64,000 nt of DNA from Mermis nigrescens (taxonomy: Eukaryota > Nematoda > Enoplea > Mermithida > Mermithidae). The notes under the pieces are model-generated. The model saw nothing but the letters and a program-made list of their open reading frames with translations. It had not been told where the DNA came from and ran no database searches. Made by a program: the position numbers and the translations under genes. Location: contig JAVLUZ010000616.1 of the NCBI GenBank assembly GCA_036768485.1, forward strand, positions 521,861-585,860, written 5' to 3'. The first letter of the stretch is position 1. Every line of letters begins with the position of its first letter. This document shows, piece by piece, positions 54,140 through 64,000 of this stretch.

Positions 54140-55185
54140 TCTTCGCGTGCGAAATAACGTTTTTCCGAAAAAATTTCAAAATTTTGGTAATCATGTGCGA
54201 AAAAACATTGAAAATTTATAAAATATCGGTGAAAGGACACAGATAGGTAGGGTACTCCTCGATTTACTGTTTTTGAAGCATTTCATGCGGACCGTCTAAT
54301 ATATAAGTTATGCTATAGAGAAAGCTATGCTGAAATAGGTTTCCCGGCTCTTGAAATCCTTTCAAAACCCATTTCTAGACCAAATATGGCTTCCAGGGCC
54401 TTAGAAATAATAAATGTCTTCAATAGGTGTTATCCGGCACAAGCGCCGGAAAAATTTGATGAATTATAATCACTGACGGCCAAAAATCATTGCAAATTGT
54501 AAACCCATTCTTTATCTCATCTACTATTGGACCGATTGGAAGGCAGGGGCGGTTGGCGGCTGCCCCCTTAAATCCGCGTGTGATATAAAACAATGTCAAA
54601 AATTCAATTCTCGGGTCTGAAGGCTGTATTTTTCGGGTCTAATCCCATTCAAAATTACAAATTTGATACATTTATACTCGTACTTGTAACTTTTGATCCA
54701 TCGATACTCAGGAAGAAGGTAAAAACAATAAGTATTGGAAATTCATTGGGCTTTCGGGAAAATTTGTGCAAATCATATGACAAGATTTAACTAGCATTCA
54801 GTGTGTCCATTTTTAAAATTAAATCAACTACTAACACTCCATACATTCCAATAAAGTAAAAAGCTTTTCAACAAACACTGTTGTAGATTTTTGTAAATTA
54901 AAACGTTTTGGATATGAAATTTTGAAGTAAAAACACTTTGCCTAAAAATTATGTTATGTATATGTAGCTTGTGTCTACAGTATACTATGCTTTAAGAAAA
55001 CACAAGTTTTGCATTGTCATCGCAGCATGCAGATTCTCATTAATAGATTAATAACTAGCAAAATAGATACATATTTCTGCGTCATAAATTTCCCCTAATT
55101 TTGCCTCTCCGTTTGCTTAGCAATTTCTTCTGCGATCTCTGTGGTGTCAACTTAATTTTTTCCAATACGCCTGCCCCATAACCTA
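54140..55185. other. Non-coding stretch
   Basis: A MITE-B-like fragment (GCAGGGGCGGTTGGCGGC, about 54544-54585) is the only element seen. Confidence 0.4.
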
Positions 55186-55468
55186 TAGTCTGTTTCATCT
55201 ATTCGAGAACTTTTTCAGTCAATTTTTTTGAAGGCCTCAGTATGCCCAATTAGGTGATTTACAGTGTCTCTCGACAGAAAAGTTGAGTGGAGGCGAGCGG
55301 CCACCATTCTTCCATTTTTAATGCACTAAACCGTCCATATAGGCTCAATTCAAGCATCTGAACAGTGCGTGGCATACTACAATAAGTGCGCTACATTTAA
55401 ATCTTGCGGCAAGAATCGAACCCGTGTTGCTTCGACGACAATCAGACGCTCTACCACTACGCTTAGCG
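55186..55468 (-). mobile_element. tRNA-derived SINE (copy 1)
   Basis: On the minus strand the head reads GTAGTGGTAGAGCG (A box) and GGGTTCGATTCT (B box). The body (TATATGGACGGTTTAGTGCAT-like, AAAAATGGAAGAAT) and the tail ATAGATGAAACAGACT follow. Head, body and tail align in order with 61996-62272. The cloverleaf is imperfect (T stem 4 of 5), so this is not a tRNA gene. Confidence 0.85.
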
Positions 55469-55699
55469 GAATTTTGGAAACGTTTAAAATGTTAGTCTAT
55501 TGTTTTTAACGGTTCGATCTATGATAAGCTGAATGCGCGGATCCCATCCGCACGTTGCATGATCGGTTGGAAGACGAGAATAAATTATGCCATAAGAAAT
55601 TTTATTGAGAAACCCTTCCTTCCTATGTACAGTGATATTCTAAATGACCTACGGTAAGTAGGGAAGATGGAGTTACTGTTGCCCCGGAAAAGATTTGCT

Positions 55700-55732
55700 G
55701 AAAAAGCTCAAGGATAAATGAAACAGACTAAA
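55700..55732 (+). mobile_element. SINE 3' tail fragment
   Basis: AAGCTCAAGGATAAATGAA followed by ACAGACTA matches the SINE tail, without the head. Confidence 0.5.
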
Positions 55733-55815
55733 CACATTCCATCGGGTTGTAGGTACTTCACATTCTTCGAAGCACATTCTGCAATCTCCAAACAGCGCTT
55801 TCAAATGATTACATA

Positions 55816-56294
55816 TAGGCTCGGATTTAGCGGCCGTTACCTAATGTCGTGCAAAAACATTTGGTGCAAGAGAATAATAATGCGTACTTTTTGATAATTT
55901 TTGCCATTTTTTTGAAGGATTTTTCGAAATTTTCCGGCGCTTCGCACCGGGCATTACTCATTAATGACGTTTACTCACTTTCTTGGCGCTCTAAGAATTC
56001 AATTTAAGGTTAAAAGAGTAATTTATGTACAGAACAAAATTTTTTTGTTTCTTACAGTGATTTCTCGAGTATTTTTTAGTACTTTGTGCCGATTTTTGCA
56101 CTAATTTAGCGCCTTTTTCGTTGGAAAGTTTCGAAAATTTATAACATATTCCGAATTGCAAATGACTTTGTCTATCAGAAACGACAAAAAGCGCTCGTTT
56201 AAGCCTAATGGACGGATTTTTCGGACTATTTTTAACAATTTTAGAAAAATTTGTGTGTTCCGTCCCCTGCCAGAAATTCCTGGATCCGCCACTG
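55816..56294 (-). mobile_element. Long MITE-B (479 bp)
   Basis: The right end is GGATCCGCCACTG and the left end is decayed (GGCTCGGATTTAG). The flanks ATTACATA and ATTACGTA form a 7/8 duplication. It has the TTTTCCGGCGCTTCGCACC hairpin of the long subfamily. Confidence 0.8.
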
Positions 56295-56476
56295 ATTACG
56301 TAGTTGTCTAATTTTTTAAAGAACTCGTAATAATTAATTTAGCGACGTATGGAAGCAGACTTGTTGAAAGAATAATGCAATTTTAGACGCTTTCTTCGAT
56401 AATTCTCTAATTGTATACAAAAAAGACATTTTACAATTTCACCTTTCCCCTTCCCAGAATTCCCATGCTGTGCTTG

Positions 56477-56615
56477 TACGGTAGGTACGCGTCAAAGACA
56501 TCGTTTTTCAGCGTTCCTGGCGATGCTCTATCTTTTTAGAGCATAGAAACATAAAAAAATTATGGATAAAAGCAAAAAGTCGAACAAATCGAACAAAATA
56601 TAGTCAAAATATGAG
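56477..56615 (+). repeat. R3 repeat, left half split by FB-6
   Basis: GGTACGCGTCAAAGACATCG, GACGATGCTC-like and GAACAAAATATAGTCAAAA match the copy at 4628. The right half resumes at 59985. Confidence 0.65.
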
Positions 56616-59600
56616 AGTAGTAAGGCGGGTCACCCTGGGTATGGGGGCATATTGAGAGATAGACTATCTTTCATCATTGCGGCCCGGCTTACAGTACTAC
56701 GTGTAATATTGTGTGTGTAACATGCGTGCACGTAAGTACCTGTAGGTTGCTGAACTGTAGGTTGGCGGTACGAAATCTTGACCGGTTAGGTCTATTGTGT
56801 ATCAGACCGTTAAATATCGGAATATAGGCCGCCCACCAAAAACTGGCCGCCCACCAAAAAACTGGCCGCCCGTTCAAGTAGCGAGCCGCCCGTTACATTA
56901 ATCAAAAACTATAGGTTGCCAGTCTGGTCACTAAGAGGTCAGGTTACGAAATAATATGCAGCTGGCCTACCCGTTTTATAAGACCTTGAGGTTTCCTTTT
57001 ACCTATTTTATGATGAAAACGGAGAATACATTTATGAATATTTTCAACTGCAACCTTGACACGAAACAGACTATTCGTTTAATTAGTGTACGGCAAAATT
57101 AACGCTACATATACATGTAGCGATAGAGCAAGTTGAACACTTGCGTGTTGTATATGCGATTGAGTAATTAGGGACTTTAAAAATGCCAGTAAAATAATAA
57201 TCAAAAGTGCAGCATAGCAATTAAGTAATTAAGAATTCGAACAAATACGTGCAATGTACAAAGAAAGATTGCATGGGAAACGGGCGATCAAAATGAATTA
57301 ATAAAAATGACGATTAAATAGGAAAAACTTACATATAAGTGAAGCAATGGCTTAATTATGGGTTAGAAAAATACGCACAAAATAGGGAGAAGAATACTTA
57401 TGTGCGAGATGGTGATCAAATATTCGAAAAGAGAGAATTTCAATCGAGTAAGCAAATTACGTATTTATTTTTTAACATTTATCAATAATCGTACATTTTT
57501 TTCACCATATTCTTATTTTATCACGATAGCCTCGTATTGACATGATTTTATGGCTATTTGGCATTTCATTCAATCTCTCCATCATTATCTTGCCTTTCTG
57601 TTAATTCGTCAAATAGAACAAGACTGTTTTTGCTAATAAGCTACTTGAACAAATGGCTCCGGGGAATTCAATGCTGTATTCATCGCTTCAGTGTTCCCAA
57701 AGTTGAGTTTTGACTTATAAAAACATGCTGTTGTAGATAAGTTTGTATCTAGATCACTTTCATCTAATACTTTTGCAAAAAGCGTGCGCATCATAATTTT
57801 CATGAATCTTTGATAAAAAGGCTTTAAAGAAAGGTGGATTTAACCGATTCAGAATAAATAGATGACAGTTATCTGATTTTCACCATTTTTATAACTTTGT
57901 GTGAAATCCACGTGTTACACATCATACACGCATACATACACGTACACATGTTAAAAAATGTGCTGTTTTATGTGTTTTTAGTGATTGTTTGGCTAAAAGT
58001 ATTAATTTTGATAGTCATTTTAGGTCATGTTTCCTTCAATCTCATTGAGATGTCTGCACTTTTTTGTTTTTTTATTTTTAAAAAAGTCTCAAAAACCAAA
58101 AAAATGTTTTTAGGCGCACATATTATCTTCAGGGGTGCCTACTATGGAAGCAAATTCTTAGAACTAATTCTCCCCTGAATTCACGTGTTGTGCAATTACG
58201 GTGAAAACTATGAATGCGTACCACTATTTTAGAGAAATGTGTAACAACCTTATCAAATGTGTGACGCACAGTTGTACTTTTTTTGTGCTTTTCTGTGCAA
58301 TAAGCCGCACAGTGCACAGCCCTATTAGAGTTTTTAATATGCGTAGTATGCCGACATTCTTGGCGGATTTTAAAACAGTCAAGTTTTTTGACCATATTCA
58401 TTAGTAGCTACTGGCCGCATATCGTTAAAATCAGAAAAGGACTGAAAGTGGTAAAAAGTGCAGCCTTACTGCATAAAAACATCTTACTTAATAGCAGGGG
58501 CGGATTTAGGGGGCGGGGGGGGCGGCCGGCCCCCCATTGGTTTAAAATATGTGCAAAATTAAGGATTTTTGAGCGATTTTTAGCGATTTTCGGGTTAAAA
58601 CGGCTAATGTTTCCGCCCAAATCAGGGTTCCGCCCCCCTTAGGGGTTCCGCCCCCCCCCTTGGAAAAATCCTGGATCAGCCGCTGCTTAATAGTTTTTGT
58701 CTTTTATATCATTCGACTGGCAACAAATCAAAATCGGTATCATATTTTGGGATTCCAGCCTTCCCAATACACCATCTTGCTTATCTCGTAGAATATTTGT
58801 TACACATGTGCCTCGGGCTAATCAGTGATACTTAACAGAGGCACATAAATTTTAAAAAATTTGTGCTTTAGAGTTTAGCATTAGTGTCAATGTCATAAAT
58901 TCGCGTACTGTACATCGTGCTTCATCACAAGTTAATCCTGTGGCTGTGGTTGAAAATTTCCCTCAGATTGCAAAATATTTGAAGTATTTTTGATAAAAAC
59001 TTCAAATAAATTTGAAGTGAAATGTTATTTGTTGCACTTGAATCATTTTCTTACAGCTCATTTGACGCATTTTTGAAAATCTCTGCACGTATTTTATAAT
59101 TTTCAATTACTGTATTGAACGTAATTTGCTAACTCGGTTAAACATCTTTCTTTTCAAATATTTGATCACCGTCTCGCACATAAGTATTCTTCTACCTATT
59201 GTGTGCATATATTTTTAACCCATAATTAATCAATTGCTGCGCTTATATGTAGCACTTATATGTAATTTTTTCTGTTTATGTAATCGTCATTTTTAATATT
59301 TCTTTTTGATCGCCGATTTACAGGCAATCCTTCTTTTTACGTTGCACGTATTTGTTTGAATCCTTAATTACTTATTTGCTATGCTGCACTTATATATTTT
59401 CATTTTTATTAAATCGCTATTTCTCCGAATATTTTACACGTATTTTTTTAAACTCCTTAAGTACCCAATCGTTACAATGCATGCAATTGCTGTATCACTA
59501 CATACATATACGAGTATATAGCGTTGATTTTGCCGCACACTCATAAAACGAATAGTCTGTTTCATGTCAAGGTTGTAGTCGGAAATTTTCATAAATGTAT

Positions 59601-59984
59601 TGTCCGTTTTCATCCTAAAGTAGGTATAAATAAAATAAAACCTCAAATTGTTATGAAAGGGGTAGGCTAGCTGCATATTATTTCGTAACATGATCTTTTA
59701 GTGACTAGGCTGGCAGCTTATATTTTTTTATTAACGTAACTGGCGGCTCGCTATTTCAAGGGGGCCAGTTTTTTAATGAGCGGCTGAAATTTAAAGAGCC
59801 GAAACACAATAGACCCTAGCGGTCAAGAGTTCATACCGCCAACCTATAGTTCAACAACCTACACGTACTTACGAACGCATCTTACACACACACAATATTA
59901 CACGTAGTACTGCAAGCCAGGCCGCAATGATGAAAGATAGTCCATCTCTCAACATGCCCCTCTAGGTGACCCGCCTTACTGCTC
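56616..59984. mobile_element. FB-6: 3.4-kb foldback with about 850-bp arms
   Basis: The ends are AGTAGTAAGGCGGGTCACC and the inverse GGTGACCCGCCTTACTGCT. The left arm to about 57470 and the right arm from about 59110 pair along their length (for example TGCGGCCCGGCTTACAGTACT with AGTACTGCAAGCCAGGCCGCA; GTGCGAGATGGTGATCAAAT with ATTTGATCACCGTCTCGCAC). ATGAG occurs at both flanks. The centre holds a MITE-B copy and no convincing coding frame. A GGCCGCCC motif repeats at 56828-56892. Confidence 0.88.
58495..58685 (-). mobile_element. MITE-B inside FB-6, exact 8-bp target duplication
   Basis: Ends are CAGGGGCGGATTTAGG and TCAGCCGCTG. The flanks CTTAATAG (58487-58494 and 58686-58693) are identical. 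Confidence 0.94.
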
Positions 59985-60185
59985 ATGAGTAAAATGGGGC
60001 AAAGCGCCGAAAATTTGGCATTTTCGAGCAAATGGCTAAAAACGCTTAAAAAAGCCCCTTTTTTAAATGTTTTCTGAAAATTTTTGGGAACTTTCAAAAA
60101 TCGCCAATTCTAGGGGTGAAAAAATTTTTGCGGAGGGTGAAAATTTTTCTGGGGTGTTAGAACCTCCCCTATCACGTATGGTGAG
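59985..60185 (+). repeat. R3 repeat, right half split by FB-6
   Basis: ATGAGTAAAATGGGGCAAAG and CGCCGAAAATTTGGCATTTT continue the R3 order, ending near CACGTATGGT. Confidence 0.65.
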
Positions 60186-60208
60186 GACTGAGCCTGTCTG
60201 GCCTAGAC

Positions 60209-60437
60209 ATATGCGTGGCTGAGGGATTGAGGGGTATGCATCCTCCCATAAACCAAAATACCCTCCCCCAGAATTTAATTTTTGAAAATTTTTTTTGCTC
60301 TGTTCGCAATTTTTTGATGACAATGGATGATGAGGAAACGTTGAAAAATGGTGTTTTTTCGCCATTCCACCATTTTTAAGGCCATTTTTTCTTCAAAAAA
60401 TCTTGCACCCCTACAGAATTTTGGTGCCGTCCACTTG
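60209..60437 (+). mobile_element. MITE-A copy
   Basis: It has the family core, with start ATATGCGTGGC and end CCGTCCACTTG. The flanks GCCTAGAC and GTCTAGAC form a 7/8 duplication. Confidence 0.82.
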
Positions 60438-60445
60438 GTCTAGAC

Positions 60446-60690
60446 CCCTTTAGAAGGAAAAAATAAAGAATTTTCTCGGGGAAATGAGGCAAAAAACGGG
60501 TATGAAAATTGAAATTTTCTTAAAAAATGCTCCAAATTGACCAGAAACTGTGTAATAAGGCGGTTTCAACGCTATTTTAGGTCTTACACTAGTTTTTAGG
60601 GTCATTTTAGCCCAAAAAGCTCAATTCTTGACCCCTAAACCGGCTGACTCCCCAGATCGGACATGCTCTGTGCACCTATAGATTGGCTGG
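60446..60690. repeat. R5 dispersed repeat
   Basis: Well-preserved copy with ATTGACCAGAAACTGTGTAA, GTTTCAACGCTATTTTAGG and GGGTCATTTTAGCCCAAAAA. Confidence 0.6.
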
Positions 60691-60891
60691 ACCCCCTTGA
60701 GATCCGGCGGGTCCCCGCTTTAAAAAAGTCGATAGACCCCCAGAAATAAAGTTTAGTGTTATTTGGCGGTTTTGCCCCATCGGCGGACATCCAGCCCCTT
60801 AATTCAGCTGCTGCACACCTAAAATCACCATCCAAAATAACTAAAACATAAATGAAGCGTATATGTAGCCAGAATCGATTCGGGTGGGCAC

Positions 60892-61161
60892 CATAAGTGG
60901 GCAGCACCGAAATTCTGGGGGGGGGAAATGAAAATTTTTCAAAGGTAAAAAAATATTCTTGAAAGTAGTCTTATGGCGAAACAACACCATTTTTCGACGT
61001 TTCACATTGAGCACTATCCAATGGCATCAAAAATAGCTAAAAAAGCAAAAAAAATTCAAAATTTGAATTCTGGGGGTATTTTGATTTCTGGAGGAAGGGG
61101 GGTATTTCAACTTCTAGGGGGTACACACCCCCCAAACCCGCCCCCCCCACGCCCACGTGTG
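60892..61161 (-). mobile_element. MITE-A copy
   Basis: Ends are CATAAGTGGGCAGC and GCCCACGTGTG. The flanks GTGGGCAC and GTAAACAC match 5 of 8, differing only by G/A. Confidence 0.82.
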
Positions 61162-61223
61162 GTAAACACACAAAGATTTGTTAAAACTGCATCAAATAAT
61201 GCTTACCTATATACGTCAGGTCC

Positions 61224-61300
61224 AGTGGCGTAGTTGTGCGGAACTGGGGGACTAGTACCCTAAAATTTTAAAAGTACGAGAATTTTTTGCAAGAGTCCCG
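61224..61300 (+). mobile_element. End of an element with CAGTGGCGTAGTTG
   Basis: It resembles 44232. The other end is not located. Confidence 0.3.
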
Positions 61301-61938
61301 CAAGGGAAAAGAAAGGAAATTCTTAAAGTTCATCAGAAAGACCTTTTAAATAGATTTTAACACTTTTTTGAACTAATAAGCATAAAATTTTCGGGTGTTT
61401 TTTTAAATTTATAATATGATACAAAAAAATTTATATTTTTTTAAATTTCTTCATGCGTCGTGGATCTCGCTGTGGGAAGCTCGAAAAAGCCATTATTTTT
61501 GTCTATCTGCGATTAGCTGTTGAGTGCACTTCAAAATTTTCGTCCCCAAAGATTCTGAAGGCTCAGGTCAGATCCACTAGCCGATTCAGTGGCAACATTT
61601 TTTGAGTAGATGGTAAACAAATGTATGTATTAGTTGATCATAACTAAATGTGACCGACCATTTCGTTACCCAGGTTATTCTGGGTAATGTGGCTATTCTC
61701 AACGTTTCTATCGACGCATGATGATTCTGGGAACTTGCTTGTTGTACATGTGTCCGTAAATACTTTAAATGGAACAATCTACGTGCTTTTCCTAATTCTA
61801 TATACATCGGTCGTGGGACACTTATTTTTGCTCGTATATATCCGTGTTTTTATTGATGTAGCGCTCTCTTAATCTATCAAAATCAGAGTTATGTAGCGTT
61901 TGCTTGGCCAGAGTTACAGTAGATCTTCTACAGTTGGG

Positions 61939-61995
61939 GACAGGGATGGATTGAAAGCGGCGGCGCGGCCGCCCCCCCCCACCCCGTTAGCCAAA
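61939..61995 (-). mobile_element. Truncated MITE-B end, cut by the SINE
   Basis: CAGGGATGGATTGAAAG, GGCGGCGCGGCCGCCCCCC and GTTAGCCAAAAATGG resemble the start of the long MITE-B at 38598. It stops at the SINE head. Confidence 0.5.
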
Positions 61996-62272
61996 AATGG
62001 TTGGTGGTAAAACGTCTGCTTGTAGTCGAAGCAACCCGGGTTCAATTCCAGCCGATAGCTTTTTATTTAGCGCAATAACTGTAGTATGTCCCAGCACTGA
62101 TTGCATGTCTAAATTGAATTTATATGGACGGATTAGTGCATCAAAAATGGAAGAATTCCAGCCACCCGCCCTCACTGAGCTGATTTGCCCAATTACAGTA
62201 AATCGCCTTCTTTCTCTTACTGTAGCCCTTGAAAATTTGACTAAAAACTCTCAAATAAATGAAACAGACTTT
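61996..62272 (+). mobile_element. tRNA-derived SINE (copy 2)
   Basis: The head has TTGGTGGTAAAACGTCTG and the B box GGGTTCAATTCC. The body has TATATGGACGGATTAGTGCA and AAAAATGGAAGAATTCCAGC. The tail is AATAAATGAAACAGACTTT. It aligns end to end with copy 1 at about 55.19-55.47 kb. Confidence 0.85.
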
Positions 62273-62374
62273 AACCCCTGTGGGGAGCAAACTGCCTCCC
62301 CGCCCTTCCTCCCCTATGCCAACGTACCAGACATGCACGTGAGAAGGGGTTATGGGAGTTTGGCGGGTCTGGAC

Positions 62375-62637
62375 CATACGTGGGCAGCAAAAAATTCTGG
62401 GGTGCAAGATTTTTTGAAAATCAAAAAATGGCCATGTAAATGGTGGTAGGGCAATAAAAACACCATTTTTCGACGTTTCTCATCAAGAACTATCCATTGG
62501 CATCAAAAAATTGCGAAAAAAACGAAAAAAATTTTTCAAAAATTGAATTCTGGGGGGTATTTTGATTTCTGGGGGGTGGGTATTTTGATTTCCGGGGATG
62601 CATACCCCCCAAACCCCACCCCCCACGCCCAGGTGTG
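62375..62637 (-). mobile_element. MITE-A copy, exact target duplication
   Basis: Ends are CATACGTGGGCAGC and GCCCAGGTGTG. The flanks GTCTGGAC (62367-62374 and 62638-62645) are identical. Length 263 bp. Confidence 0.94.
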
Positions 62638-62645
62638 GTCTGGAC

Positions 62646-62905
62646 CTCAGAACGAAAAATGGAAAATTTTGTGGGAAAAACGAGGCAAAATGAAGGCATG
62701 TAAATTGAAATTATTTTTTAAAAGTGCTTAATATTGACCAGAAACAGCATAATAACTGCATTTTAAATCTATTTTAACGCTTATAACAGTATTTTCAGGT
62801 CATTTTGGCCCGAAATAGCTCAATTTTCAAACCCCCAGACCAGCTGAACCCCTATATCGGCTTCACAAACCCAACCCCCCCAGAATTTTCGTGCTGCCCA
62901 CCTAT
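62646..62905. repeat. R5 repeat joined to a MITE-A end
   Basis: R5 core (GGCAAAATGAAGGCATG, TTGACCAGAAACAGCATAAT, GGTCATTTTGGCCC), then a MITE-A-like end GTGCTGCCCACCTATGG. Confidence 0.55.
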
Positions 62906-64000
62906 GGTCATACGCCTTTAATGCTTAGGCCTTTTACTTTCATTGGAATACCGCTGAGTATGTCATAAAAACTTCAAAAAATGTCTAAATATCGAAAAGA
63001 TAGAATCTACGAATTGTTCGGGAAACCGCGGATGCTGAGGTGGAAGAGGAGTATAAGAAAATTTTCTGAGAGAATAAATACTTTTCGGGGATAAAATGAG
63101 ACCCCTATCCATCCCCAATACAACGTATCATTTATTGTTGTAATGCAAAAATCATTGGCAAATCAGTAAAATTCTCTGCATAAAAGCATTTAAAACCCGC
63201 AGGCTATATCAAATGAATAAATAACTGGGATAGTAAAAAGCTGATAGCAGACAAAAATGTGAGCCAGACTTAAGTTTATTTTTGAATTGCTCGTACCTCT
63301 CATATCTATCTGGTTCGAAGTAAAATGATGAAAAATAGTTCTCTTTGTCTAGACCATGTCATTGAGTAAATAAGGCAAGAGAAACACTTCCTTCTGTCAA
63401 TCAATATGCACATCAAACAACTTATTCAAAGTTATTTGATCGTCGACAATAAGCTCGATATCTGTAAATTCCAAACATTATTTTAGCTTTGACTTACACA
63501 TTTTACTATCGAATGCGATGTTCTCATCATTTCAAAGTATGCTTCATGTAACGTGCTTAATTTGTTATATGATTGTAGCGCAGGATCATCGGAACGAGAC
63601 CCAGAGATTAATTGGTCCAAACTTAGCTTTAGAAAGCGACGACAAAAACACAGATCGGAAGCGTGAGCAAATAATTTTCGTTCATTTCTTGTCAAAACTT
63701 GATTTGTCATTGCATTCCATTGTACCTACATACATACGTCCATGCATGGGCAGGGCAGCGACAAAGTTTTTGGTGTCCTGGGGTATTAAACGTTTCAGTA
63801 GTGAAAAATACAAGAAAATTGTTGGTCGGATGAAAAAACTCTATTTTTGGACGTTCATTTTCGTGCTATATTGTCAGGTAAAACGACAACTCACCACAGT
63901 GAACCATCGACACTTGAAGCGCACGTTAGAACATAAACATAACTCATATATTGAAGAGAGCTAGAAGGAAACCGGTCCTTGGTCTGGGACAGAAATTTTT
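62906..64000. other. Non-coding stretch to the window end
   Basis: A frame at 63518-63964 has a hydrophobic start but no domain. Part of it contains a MITE-A-like GGGCAGGGCAGCGACAAAG, so I do not call a gene. Confidence 0.35.

Noticed and set aside
55390..55470. tRNA gene on the minus strand
   Set aside because: A and B boxes are present but stems are imperfect, and the homology continues for 280 bp to a second copy at 62 kb, so it is a SINE.
63518..63964. 148-codon frame near the window end
   Set aside because: No domain; part overlaps a MITE-A-like segment; composition like the surrounding AT-rich DNA.

Overview
The window is animal nuclear DNA: AT-rich, packed with non-autonomous mobile elements, with one split gene whose GT-AG introns are easy to follow. 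The domain set (a membrane-associated guanylate kinase of the MPP2/MPP6/Varicose type, and a secreted M13 peptidase) says metazoan and would suit an ecdysozoan such as a nematode. I cannot name the species. No rRNA gene, intact tRNA gene, CRISPR array or recognisable transposase is visible.

Three protein genes can be supported. (1) 28716-29138 (+): a compact intronless gene for a 140-residue coiled-coil protein I do not recognise. (2) About 32.5-47.4 kb (+): an MPP2/MPP6-type MAGUK spread over at least ten exons. Its PDZ, SH3 and guanylate-kinase-like domains are nearly complete, the 5' end (L27 domains) is not found, and the introns are full of mobile elements. (3) 51438-53447 (-): an intronless, secreted neprilysin-like M13 metallopeptidase.

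The rest is mainly repeats. From 17.5 to 24.3 kb lie five foldback elements (here FB-1 to FB-5). Each has long inverted arms built of 17-18 bp tandem repeats, related termini (GATTGTGTCYC at one end, GRRACRTYACC at the other) and an 8-bp target-site duplication: exact in four, 7 of 8 in one. They fall into three subfamilies (alpha, beta, gamma). FB-4 sits inside FB-3, and FB-5 carries a later MITE insertion for which FB-4 is the empty site. TTTGGCGC arrays in opposite orientation bracket the cluster and may be the arms of an older host element. This cluster is the most unusual thing in the window.

Other families are: MITE-A (about 250 bp, ends CAYANRTGGGC, 8-bp duplications, about 20 copies); MITE-B (hAT-like ends CAGTGGCGG/CAGGGGCGG, 8-bp duplications, short 190-197 bp and long 480-625 bp forms); a 3.4 kb foldback with arms of about 850 bp at 56.6-60.0 kb, inserted in an older repeat (R3); a tRNA-derived SINE in two copies; a 2 kb modular repeat (R4), twice preceded by a small foldback; and a diffuse repeat R5. 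All look non-autonomous, so their transposases must act in trans or be extinct.

Layout: 0-5 kb, R3/MITE-A/R5 remnants; 5-17.2 kb, R4, its foldbacks and tandem repeats; 17.4-24.8 kb, the foldback cluster; 24.8-28.6 kb, the least repetitive stretch; 28.7-47.4 kb, the coiled-coil gene and the MAGUK; 47.4-51.4 kb, repeats; 51.4-53.4 kb, the M13 gene; 53.8-64 kb, MITEs, SINEs and the large foldback. The three genes show no sign of common regulation.
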